This document shows, piece after piece, positions 8,474-15,424 of a stretch of DNA of 64,000 bases. The stretch lies in contig NZ_JNLQ01000002.1 in NCBI RefSeq assembly GCF_000703165.1, forward strand, positions 2,480,001-2,544,000, in the 5' to 3' direction. Origin of the DNA: Butyrivibrio sp. AE3004 (GTDB lineage: Bacteria; Bacillota; Clostridia; Lachnospirales; Lachnospiraceae). Made by a program: the position numbers and the translations under genes. Position 1 is the first letter of the stretch. Every line of letters begins with the position of its first letter. A model generated the notes under the pieces. That model saw only the letters and a list, made by a program, of their open reading frames with translations. It searched no databases and was not told the origin of the DNA.

Positions 8474-9109
8474 TCACCTCTTTCTATTTTTATGAATCAG
8501 TTTAAATCCAAATTCATCAGATAATTCTTTTGGATTACTAAGAAGTCTCATAACCTCCTGGTTTAATGCATCCTCAACCTGATAGCTTTTTATCCCTGAA
8601 TTATTCTTAATAATTTCCGCCCTCATACGAACCATATGAGCGTATAGCCTGCGCCTTGACATCACATCCACATTATTATTTACAAGAATGAAGATATCTG
8701 AAGTGTTCCCAACGGCCAAAATGGCACTAATCGAATCATTTCCATAAAAAAGTCTTACATCCTGAAATGAAAAAATCTGGTTATTAGGATGATTATGTAC
8801 AATAATCACACTGTTGAACGAAGAATTTCTTATGATGTCGTTAAAATATCTAGCCGAAGGATTCAACAATTCATTAAGTTCTATATGATGGTATGTACCA
8901 TTTATTGTAGCTTGTGTTCCATTATCAGTATTATAGGAAATGGCCACTTCACCATATCTATACTTATTTATCTCTTTTGAAGACTCAGATAAGACATAAC
9001 CGCATAGTCCTTTTACTAATTCATTGCATTCATCTGAGTCAAAGCAATCAAAGTCCGGTAACGAATCAATGTCATCTGGAATAATGATTTCATTTATTTT
9101 TATTTCCAT
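8474..9109 (-). CDS. JAB/MPN (RadC-like) zinc metalloprotease-like protein
   Basis: 211 residues. The JAMM-type motif is complete: E54 (RYGEVAIS), then VIIVHNHPNNQIFSFQD with H105, H107, S114 and D117. The spacing between the second His and Ser is six residues, one shorter than in RadC and classical JAMM proteins; from memory, such spacing is also seen in JAB domains at the ends of phage and polymorphic-toxin proteins. JAB proteins hydrolyse isopeptide or peptide bonds, but here no substrate is known. It is cytoplasmic by sequence. The C-terminal ~80 residues (RRLYAHMVRMRAEII onward) are mostly helical and unassigned. It is cargo of the tRNA-Thr element, in an operon with the 98-residue gene. 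Confidence 0.75.
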   Translation of the reverse strand: MEIKINEIIIPDDIDSLPDFDCFDSDECNELVKGLCGYVLSESSKEINKYRYGEVAISYNTDNGTQATINGTYHHIELNELLNPSARYFNDIIRNSSFNSVIIVHNHPNNQIFSFQDVRLFYGNDSISAILAVGNTSDIFILVNNNVDVMSRRRLYAHMVRMRAEIIKNNSGIKSYQVEDALNQEVMRLLSNPKELSDEFGFKLIHKNRKR

Positions 9110-9230
9110 GTTCCAACTCTTTCATATTTCTATTTATAATAATTATACCATAATGTCTCCCTCATAATTCTCCAATAAACACAAATAAAATTAGAGCATG
9201 CAATAATCACACGCCCAATTTTATATAAAA

Positions 9231-9239
9231 GACCACTTT
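9231..9239 (+). repeat. Internal GACCACTTT repeat
   Basis: Preceded by ATAAAA, as in the left-end copy at 8139. It may be a further recombinase arm site or the relic of an earlier element end. Confidence 0.35.
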
Positions 9240-9291
9240 CGGCTTAATAAAAGGGTCAATGGTTGCTTTAGATACGGTTTAAATGTACCTA

Positions 9292-10386
9292 TTATTTCCT
9301 AAGTGATGAATTGTCATTGATAAGAAAATCTCTTACCATATCTATTCCACCCATACCAGAATCCACACCATCAAGATTAAGAACATCCTTCAGTTTATTA
9401 TGGTTATTAAATTCAATCTTCCCTATGAGCCAGGATGAAAAATCAAATCTGTTAATTACTTCCTGTCGTATCTTATTCGCATTAAGTTCTGTCATATAAT
9501 CATTTGATGTTTTGAACTCCTTCAATTTCTCTTCTTCAGATAGTTCATCATTAGCCAGCAAATCGGAAATCCTAAGAAATTCTTCATCCATCAACTTATC
9601 ATATTCATTCTTACTCTCAGCAGCCGCTACATATCGAGAGGACATCTCATCGACAGCTTCCTTATTTTTATCAATTAAATCGAAAGCTCTGTCAATCAGT
9701 TGCTCGTCTGCAGTTTTACCGGTTTCATCAAATTCTAATGCATTATCATCCTGATTCTCATTAGATTCAGTTTTTTTGCTCTCCTCTTCTTCATCTTCAT
9801 CATCGACATCAAGGGTCTCTTTTAGTATGTCAATAATTCGCTGTTTTTCATTTTCATCCTGCTTAGCCTTTGCTATAAACTGTGCATTTTTATTGTGCTC
9901 ATCCTCAAGTCCCTGCGCATCCAACTTTTTTTGCATATCGGCATACATATTAAGACGTGCCTCGAAGTTTTCCTTCAAACCTTTGAGAATAGCTTCAAAT
10001 TCATCTTTCGTGATAATATGTGTTTTATTATACACGTATCGTTCAGATGTAATCTTCTGAAGATTATCATTGATAAACTCTTTATCAACATCTGTCAGCT
10101 CTTCACCGCTTTCGATTTTGTTTGACAATCTGTCGGCCTCTCCGATTTGCTTCCAGGTCTCTTCAATATTGATCTTTATTTCCTTACGCTTATCTTCACG
10201 AAGTTTTTTAGCAAGTTCTCTACCATCTTTTGAAATATCCACAGTAGCAGACTTTTCTACATCCATGATTGGCAAATCATTTTTCTTATGAGAACGTGAC
10301 TTGGATTTAGAATCAGGAATTCCTACGATATGCTGCTTAATATTAGAATCCATTTTTATGGAAAGATTAGTTGCTTTAATGTTCAT
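9292..10386 (-). CDS. Acidic coiled-coil protein of unknown function (element cargo)
   Basis: 364 residues from ATG 10386. GGAGG lies nine bases upstream of that ATG; an upstream ATG at 10434 would add 16 residues but lacks such a site. The start is MNIKATNLSIKMDSN, followed by a basic stretch (SKSKSRSHKKN) and long charged helices (DGRELAKKLREDKRKEIKIN). An Asp/Glu run near residue 200 (DVDDEDEEEES) and a less charged C-terminus ending MVRDFLINDNSSLRK complete it. No signal peptide or membrane helix is seen. It could be structural or a binding scaffold; I do not recognise it. It is the largest gene of the element. Confidence 0.65.
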   Translation of the reverse strand: MNIKATNLSIKMDSNIKQHIVGIPDSKSKSRSHKKNDLPIMDVEKSATVDISKDGRELAKKLREDKRKEIKINIEETWKQIGEADRLSNKIESGEELTDVDKEFINDNLQKITSERYVYNKTHIITKDEFEAILKGLKENFEARLNMYADMQKKLDAQGLEDEHNKNAQFIAKAKQDENEKQRIIDILKETLDVDDEDEEEESKKTESNENQDDNALEFDETGKTADEQLIDRAFDLIDKNKEAVDEMSSRYVAAAESKNEYDKLMDEEFLRISDLLANDELSEEEKLKEFKTSNDYMTELNANKIRQEVINRFDFSSWLIGKIEFNNHNKLKDVLNLDGVDSGMGGIDMVRDFLINDNSSLRK

Positions 10387-10515
10387 ATCCCAATACCTCC
10401 GTGTAAGCGAGACATAATCATAGCCAACCTCCATGTTCGACTAAGATAGTGATAATGTTCCATTAAGGTTATCGGCCAAAAATCTAATAACTTAACCCCT
10501 TCAAAATTTTATTCG

Positions 10516-10548
10516 TTGTATACCTTTTGTATACCATTTGTATACCTT
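10516..10548. repeat. Three tandem 11-bp iterons (TTGTATACCTT type)
   Basis: TTGTATACCTT, TTGTATACCAT and TTGTATACCTT follow one another without gap, and a partial fourth (TTGTAAAT) follows. Each contains the palindrome GTATAC, so a protein would meet the same face of the helix about once per turn. They lie upstream of the coiled-coil gene and are candidate sites for an excision, replication or repressor protein. The rest of 10387-10951 has no gene that I can support. Confidence 0.7.
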
Positions 10549-10702
10549 TTGTAAATTTTCTTTTCATTTTCATAATGATATTATTATCATGAGCATACGG
10601 GATTGATTTATAACATCTGATATTACACTTGGTTTACACTGTTAGACTCCTTTTTTACACTAGGTTTACACTCCTGAATACTTTTCATCGTTTTTTCAGG
10701 GT

Positions 10703-10758
10703 GATATTATTATACTTGCTGAAGCAACCGTGATTCGTTTTTGGTTGCTTTTTGTTTT
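10703..10758 (+). terminator. First of two homologous hairpin units
   Basis: GATATTATTATACTTGC is followed by a hairpin in which AAGCAACC (10722-10729) pairs with GGTTGCTT (10743-10750), then a T-rich tract. A diverged copy of the whole unit is at 10896-10950, and its first part is also recognisable at about 10577. The form is that of a short transcript ending at an intrinsic terminator. Confidence 0.5.
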
Positions 10759-10815
10759 ATGATAAATGAAATTGAATTACACTATTAAGTCATATTCCAA
10801 AGAGGATGATGTTGA

Positions 10816-10871
10816 CTGTAATGATTTGTAATGCTATGTGGCTTATCTGTAATGATTTGTAATGCTATGTG
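10816..10871. repeat. Two direct copies of a 25-bp repeat
   Basis: CTGTAATGATTTGTAATGCT... occurs identically at 10816-10840 and 10847-10871, a period of 31 bases. It lies between the two hairpin units, in the non-coding part of the element. The function is unknown. Confidence 0.75.
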
Positions 10872-10895
10872 ACTTCCAATCTGTTTTTTAACATG

Positions 10896-10950
10896 ATATT
10901 GTTATACTTGCAAAAGCAATCGGGATTTACTTTCCGGTTGCTTTTTCTGT
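10896..10950 (+). terminator. Second homologous hairpin unit
   Basis: GATATTGTTATACTTGC followed by AAAAGCAATCGG (10912-10923) pairing, with one G-U pair, with CCGGTTGCTTTT (10934-10945). The changes relative to the unit at 10703 keep the stem paired. It abuts the truncated recombinase frame. Confidence 0.5.
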
Positions 10951-10951
10951 T

Positions 10952-11548
10952 TATACAAATGAGGACCATGAAGCGATCCTGAAAGTCCTGTCTGAAAAGA
11001 AGGATAAAAGTGGCTACGACTACGGAATTGAGCTTATGTTCTGTCTCTGTGTGCGTATCGGTGAACTAAAAGCCCTTCGTTGGAGCGATATTGATTTCAG
11101 AAATAAAACAATATCCGTTTCCCGTGAGGTTGTGCTCAGAAAGGATGAGAACGGCATTAACCATCATGTTGAGCTCGCACACACAAAAGGCGGTGAAAAA
11201 GGTTCCCGTATCCTTCCGCTATCTGACAGAGCCATTGACGTCTTTAAAAGTCTTGGAATGCCGGATGACTTATCTGATCACATTGTTGTTACAAGTCATG
11301 GCAATCCACTCAATACAGGGCATTTTAACGACCATCTGAAGGCTATCACGACGGAAGCAGGTGTCCCCTATCTCTCATCTCACAAGATAAGATTCTGGAG
11401 CGTAACGGAACTAGCCAGAGCAACCGGAGGTGATCTTCAAACTGTCATGTGCGCAGCTGGTCATGCAGACAAAAACACTACTCTACACTACATCAGAGCC
11501 GTTCAGCAGGATGCAAGACTTGACGAAATAAGGTCATGTTTTGGTTGA
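10952..11548 (+). pseudogene. Tyrosine recombinase (integrase), N-terminally truncated
   Basis: Only the catalytic domain is left. Counting from the ATG at 11036, the active-site residues are R7 (CVRIGELKALRWSDID), K51 (HTKGGEK), H116 and R119 (SSHKIRFW), H143 (AAGHADKN) and the nucleophile Y152 (TLHYIRAV). All six are present. The homologous frame extends upstream to about 10952 (YTNEDHEAILKVLSEKK) without a start codon, and then runs into the hairpin unit. The arm-binding and core-binding N-terminal domains are missing, so it is unlikely to integrate DNA alone. It lies 82 bases from the right att site, as element integrases usually do. Confidence 0.85.
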
Positions 11549-11560
11549 TAAATAGGTTGC

Positions 11561-11580
11561 GACCACTTTACGACCACTAT
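11561..11580 (+). repeat. GACCACTTT/GACCACTAT repeats near the right att
   Basis: GACCACTTT (11561-11569) and GACCACTAT (11572-11580) are 11 bases apart, mirroring the pair near the left att site. They are candidate recombinase arm-type sites. Confidence 0.55.
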
Positions 11581-11597
11581 TTTTAGACAAAAAAATA

Positions 11598-11630
11598 CCC
11601 TTAAACCCAGATAAATACTGGATTTAAGGG
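11598..11630 (-). terminator. Terminator of tRNA-Thr
   Basis: CCCTTAAACCCAG pairs with CTGGATTTAAGGG (one mismatch), and on the minus strand the stem is followed by a T-rich run. It directly follows the tRNA 3' end. Because it lies inside the 22-bp repeat boundary, it was probably supplied by the element, restoring termination. Confidence 0.8.
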
Positions 11631-11652
11631 CGAGCTGGCAACGGGAATCGGA
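11631..11652. repeat. att site within tRNA-Thr (right end of element)
   Basis: Perfect 22-bp match to 8055-8076, covering the tRNA acceptor strand and part of the T arm. The distance between the two copies is 3576 bases. Confidence 0.88.
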
Positions 11653-11705
11653 CCCGTGACCTCCGCACTACCAATGCGACGCACTACCGACTGTGCTATG
11701 CCAGC
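11633..11705 (-). tRNA. tRNA-Thr (anticodon GGT)
   Basis: The minus strand folds as a cloverleaf. The acceptor GCTGGCA pairs with TGCCAGC, the D stem is GCAC/GTGC, and the anticodon stem TCGCA/TGCGG has loop TTGGTAG (anticodon GGT). The variable region is AGGTC-like, and the T arm ACGGG/CCCGT has loop TCCGATT. The discriminator would be T, and CCA is not encoded. It is the insertion target of the 8055-11652 element, which duplicated its 3' end. The gene stays intact. Confidence 0.95.
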
Positions 11706-11735
11706 AATCCGTGACCTAAGTCAGTCACAAATGTT

Positions 11736-11764
11736 ATTGTATCAATTGAAATATGCATTGTCAA
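11736..11764 (-). promoter_or_regulatory. Promoter of tRNA-Thr
   Basis: Minus strand: TTGACA (11759-11764), a 17-base spacer, then TACAAT (11736-11741). This is an almost consensus sigma-70-type promoter about 30 bases upstream of the tRNA 5' end. Confidence 0.85.
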
Positions 11765-11969
11765 TAAATTTTATTGATAATGTGTATTTTTAAATGCATG
11801 GTAACGTATCTTTAATTATGATATTTTCATTAACTTTACCCGCAATCTATGGCTTTATATCCTTTCAAAATATATGATATTAATATAAGACTCTACTATT
11901 TTTGAAATCATATTTTTCGATCACTGCAACTGACAACGTGTTTCATAATTGCAATACAACATAGTCACT

Positions 11970-13154
11970 ATGTTAAATCGATTAAAAATATATCTTATTA
12001 CAATTATTATAATAAGTCTCTTTCTGTCGGGTTGTAGCTCTAAGACGCCTAGTCCTAAAGCAAATGAGCCAAAAGAGACAGAATCTTCAATTGTCGACAA
12101 TCATTCAAATGATGGCCGGACAGTTGTCGGCATTTCCATGCCTGATGAACTCCTTGAACGCTGGAACCGTGATGGATCATACCTCAAAGATCAATTCGAG
12201 AAAAACGGTTGTGACGTAATTGTCAAATTCGCAAATAACCTCATCGATACACAGATAGGCGATCTCCGTAAAATGATAGCGGAAGGTGCAGACATACTTG
12301 TAATAACAGCAGTTGATGGTGCCGCACTATCAAGCGTCCTCGAGGAAGCACGAGCAGCAAATGTAAAAATCATCGCTTATGACAGACTTATCATGAACAC
12401 GGATGCTGTGGATTACTATGTGTCTTTTGACAATTACATGGTTGGTGTATTACAGGCAGAATACATAATTGATTCACTGGATCTGGACAGTTCTCAGGAT
12501 TCAGAGAATATAGAATTTGTAACCGGCGATCCTGTGGATAACAATGCCAGATTTTTCTATAAGGGTGCCTACGACACATTAAAGCCCTACATTGATAATG
12601 GCAAATTAATTGTACCTTCCACACAAACCGGTTTTTATGAAACGTCAACTGCACAGTGGTCAACGGATATTGCTCAGCAACGGCTTCAGATAATTCTCAA
12701 TTCATACTACCCCAAAGGAACAAGGCTTGATGCTGTTCTTTGCGCAAATGACTCAACTGCTCTCGGAGCTGCTAAGGCACTGGAGTCTAATTACCTCGGA
12801 ACCAACACTGTAATTCTTACCGGACAGGACGGAGATATTGCCAACATTTACAACATAATAAACGGCATTCAGAGCATGACCGTCTACAAAGCCCTTCAAG
12901 AAGAGTCAATAGTTACGGTTTCTCTTGGAATGTCAATTTTGTCAGGAAGAAATCCCACCAGTGACCTCATCGATGAATCAAAGTGGGATTTTGAATGCTC
13001 CTATAATATAAAAGATTATAACAATGGCACTAAAGTAGTTCCCTCCTATCTGCTAAACCCCATAACCATTACTGCGGAAAATATTGAAAAAGAACTTTTT
13101 GACACCGGTTACTACTCACGCAATTCAGCCGGTCTGATATATGCTGCAGACTAG
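11970..13154 (+). CDS. Sugar ABC-transporter-type substrate-binding lipoprotein
   Basis: 394 residues from ATG 11970, with signal IYLITIIIISLFLSGC and lipobox LSGC (Cys22). The mature part has the two-lobed periplasmic-binding fold of ChvE/XylF type: VVGISMPDELLERWNRDG, then DILVITAVDG, then NVKIIAYDRLI, then DAVLCANDSTALGAAKAL. This suggests binding of a monosaccharide outside the membrane. No permease or ATPase gene is adjacent, so it may serve a distant transporter or a sensor. It converges with a diguanylate cyclase gene. A TTG at 11949 could add seven residues; neither start has a clear ribosome-binding site. Confidence 0.85.
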   Translation: MLNRLKIYLITIIIISLFLSGCSSKTPSPKANEPKETESSIVDNHSNDGRTVVGISMPDELLERWNRDGSYLKDQFEKNGCDVIVKFANNLIDTQIGDLRKMIAEGADILVITAVDGAALSSVLEEARAANVKIIAYDRLIMNTDAVDYYVSFDNYMVGVLQAEYIIDSLDLDSSQDSENIEFVTGDPVDNNARFFYKGAYDTLKPYIDNGKLIVPSTQTGFYETSTAQWSTDIAQQRLQIILNSYYPKGTRLDAVLCANDSTALGAAKALESNYLGTNTVILTGQDGDIANIYNIINGIQSMTVYKALQEESIVTVSLGMSILSGRNPTSDLIDESKWDFECSYNIKDYNNGTKVVPSYLLNPITITAENIEKELFDTGYYSRNSAGLIYAAD

Positions 13155-13206
13155 TGGTGCTGTCATCAAATACCTCTACTTTTACGCAGGGTAAATTGCC
13201 ATCTGC

Positions 13207-14838
13207 TCATTTATTCTTAACATCTCCATACATTGTATAGCCATTCCTGCCGTTTTCCTTAGTCACATACAGCGCATTGTCGGCACACTCCATAACATTG
13301 TTGGGATTGTCTGTATCATTCGGATACATTGCGCACCCCATACTCACGGTCAGCTTTATTTCTCCTTCAGACGTTTTAAAAGGTTCTTTAGTAATGTCCA
13401 TAATCTCCTCACAGATTCCTACACCTGTTGTAGGAGAAGTGAACAATCCGCAAAACTCATCTCCTCCAAGCCTTGCAAACAGAACAGTCTTATCCGTCAG
13501 CACCTTTAATCTGTCAGCAACTCCCACAATTATCTCATCGCCAACCTTATGCCCATACGTGTCGTTTATATCCTTGAAATGATCAACATCCAACATAATA
13601 AGGCCAAAAGGTACGGACAAAGCAATAGCCTGGTTCATATCCTCTATAATCTTTTTTCTGTTTGGCATCTGAGTCAAAAAGTCTGTTCTGATCATTCTCT
13701 TTCTGCGTGTATTAGCCGCATAAAGCAGAGCAATAATAACGATCATCAGTAAGATAATCACAATGATCATATTACTAAGGAGTTTATTTTCACGATAAAA
13801 CTTCGCAAGATTTTCATGCTCATTTATTACAACCGAATCCGTTGGAAGCTGAGAATACTTTATTCCAAACTTGTCCATTCTACTCTGTTCAAAATACGGA
13901 GTAGTAACATTTGAAGACATCAAAGGAATATTATCCGGGTTTTCGCCGCCAAAAATCCGCTTTGAAATTTCTCCTGCTATTCTTCCGGCTTCAAAATATG
14001 AATACGAAATTCCACCAAAAACTCCATGGCCAACATTTGTTGATGTCAGTCTTATTACAGGGATTTCAGGTGCATACTTTAAAATAAAATCCGATGCATG
14101 TTGCAGGGAATATGCCCTTTTTTCACCATCTACAGAAAAATCCAGAAACAAAATAATATCGTCACTGTCCAAAGAACCAAGAACATCCTTTATTCCCGAA
14201 GCAGTATAATAAGAAGTATTGATCACAGTACAATTGATCTCAGGATGTTTATCCTTGAACTTCATGAATTCCACATAATCACCCTGCCCGGCAACTGATG
14301 AATCCACAATAACATTTATATGCTCTCTGCTTGGAAAAAGCTGCCTCATCAGCTCATAGTTTCCTTCAAGATCAGGACTTTCGGATATACCTGTCGCATT
14401 TCGCATTGCAGATGCGGTTATGGCCTCAGTCATGTTGTTAACACCCATAAATACAAGAGGCACTCCGGGAAACAACGCATCTCTGTTATTGATCGCATAT
14501 CTCAAAGCCGGATCATCCGCCACCACAACAAGATCATACGATCTTATAGAAAAAACCTTATACCGTATATATTTATCAAAATTTTCGATATCCAGGCCGC
14601 CATAATACTTGTCAGCATCCATAAACTCATAGCTTATGTCAACGTTGACACCATCAATCCCTTTTTCGAACCCCTCAAGCTGCTGAGGTACCGCATCATT
14701 GGAAAAACCGTAAGAAGAAATAAAAAGAATGCGAAATTGCCGCTCTAAGCCATCATCTGCGCTCACTTTAAGCGCAGACGAACATATAAGACAAAAGACA
14801 ATGTATGAAATTAGTAAACACTGCCATAAATATTTCAT
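13207..14838 (-). CDS. Membrane diguanylate cyclase with ABC-substrate-binding-type sensor
   Basis: 543 residues. The order is: signal sequence (about 1-27), an extracytoplasmic region of about 310 residues, a membrane helix near 352-372 (MIIVIILLMIVIIALLYAA) and a cytoplasmic GGDEF domain starting RTDFLTQMPNRKKI. The active-site signature is ARLGGDEF (GGDEF at 458-462), intact, so cyclic-di-GMP synthesis is expected. There is no RxxD inhibitory site in the usual place upstream (LTDKTVLFA instead). The outer region resembles the ABC transporter substrate-binding family PF04392 (FRILFISSYGFSNDAV, then LVVVADDPALRYA, then PLVFMGVNNM). It probably senses a small ligand. No EAL partner is nearby. 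Confidence 0.9.
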   Translation of the reverse strand: MKYLWQCLLISYIVFCLICSSALKVSADDGLERQFRILFISSYGFSNDAVPQQLEGFEKGIDGVNVDISYEFMDADKYYGGLDIENFDKYIRYKVFSIRSYDLVVVADDPALRYAINNRDALFPGVPLVFMGVNNMTEAITASAMRNATGISESPDLEGNYELMRQLFPSREHINVIVDSSVAGQGDYVEFMKFKDKHPEINCTVINTSYYTASGIKDVLGSLDSDDIILFLDFSVDGEKRAYSLQHASDFILKYAPEIPVIRLTSTNVGHGVFGGISYSYFEAGRIAGEISKRIFGGENPDNIPLMSSNVTTPYFEQSRMDKFGIKYSQLPTDSVVINEHENLAKFYRENKLLSNMIIVIILLMIVIIALLYAANTRRKRMIRTDFLTQMPNRKKIIEDMNQAIALSVPFGLIMLDVDHFKDINDTYGHKVGDEIIVGVADRLKVLTDKTVLFARLGGDEFCGLFTSPTTGVGICEEIMDITKEPFKTSEGEIKLTVSMGCAMYPNDTDNPNNVMECADNALYVTKENGRNGYTMYGDVKNK

Positions 14839-14879
14839 ATATAAATTGTAACGCTTTTAGTCACAATCAAATATAAAAG

Positions 14880-15395
14880 TTACATTAATTCTGTCAAAAG
14901 AAAACGATAAACCGAAGAGTTTTTCTTTTTCCAGTTTTCACAGACAGCCATAGCAGCCTCTTCCGTCCAGACAGGAATGGAGATATCTATAAGTGAGCTA
15001 CCGCCCTCCGTTGCAGACAGATAAACCGTATACTCATTCTCTCCCGTTTTTTTGTAATAAGCTCCGATAGCTGTTTCATCCCTCATCTTCATGCCGTTTT
15101 CTTTGAAAAACTCATCTATCTCGTCTTTAATTGAGGGATTTACTCTGTTCCCGAAAAACTCCAATGTTTCAGCACCTGCATCTGTCATTTTCAGATAGGT
15201 TCTGTTTCCCTCACTTTTTTCAGTGATGAGATCCGAGTCTGCAAGTTCGCTGAAAACCTCCTGAAGCGTCAGGAAATTTGTGTATTCTTTTTCCAAAATA
15301 AAATCATAAATCTGTGCTTTGCTAAGACGCCCCTCTGACCTTCTAAGCATATAAAGCACTATCATCTTGTATAAAGTCAGGTATTGTGAACTCAT
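14880..15395 (-). CDS. DUF4364 family protein (winged-helix-like)
   Basis: 171 residues starting MSSQYLTLYKMIVLYMLRRS. The N-terminal ~75 residues look like a winged helix (LSKAQIYDFILEKEYTNFLT, then SDLITEKSEGNRTYLKMTDAG). The C-terminal half (AYYKKTGENEYTVYLSATEG) is typical of DUF4364, common in Clostridia. Function is not established; DNA binding is inferred. GAGG lies six bases upstream of ATG 15395. It is downstream of the DUF5722 gene with a gap of 29 bases and may be in the same operon. Confidence 0.82.
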   Translation of the reverse strand: MSSQYLTLYKMIVLYMLRRSEGRLSKAQIYDFILEKEYTNFLTLQEVFSELADSDLITEKSEGNRTYLKMTDAGAETLEFFGNRVNPSIKDEIDEFFKENGMKMRDETAIGAYYKKTGENEYTVYLSATEGGSSLIDISIPVWTEEAAMAVCENWKKKNSSVYRFLLTELM

Positions 15396-15424
15396 AGAAT
15401 TCCTCGCTAAGTGCTCTGCTCAAA

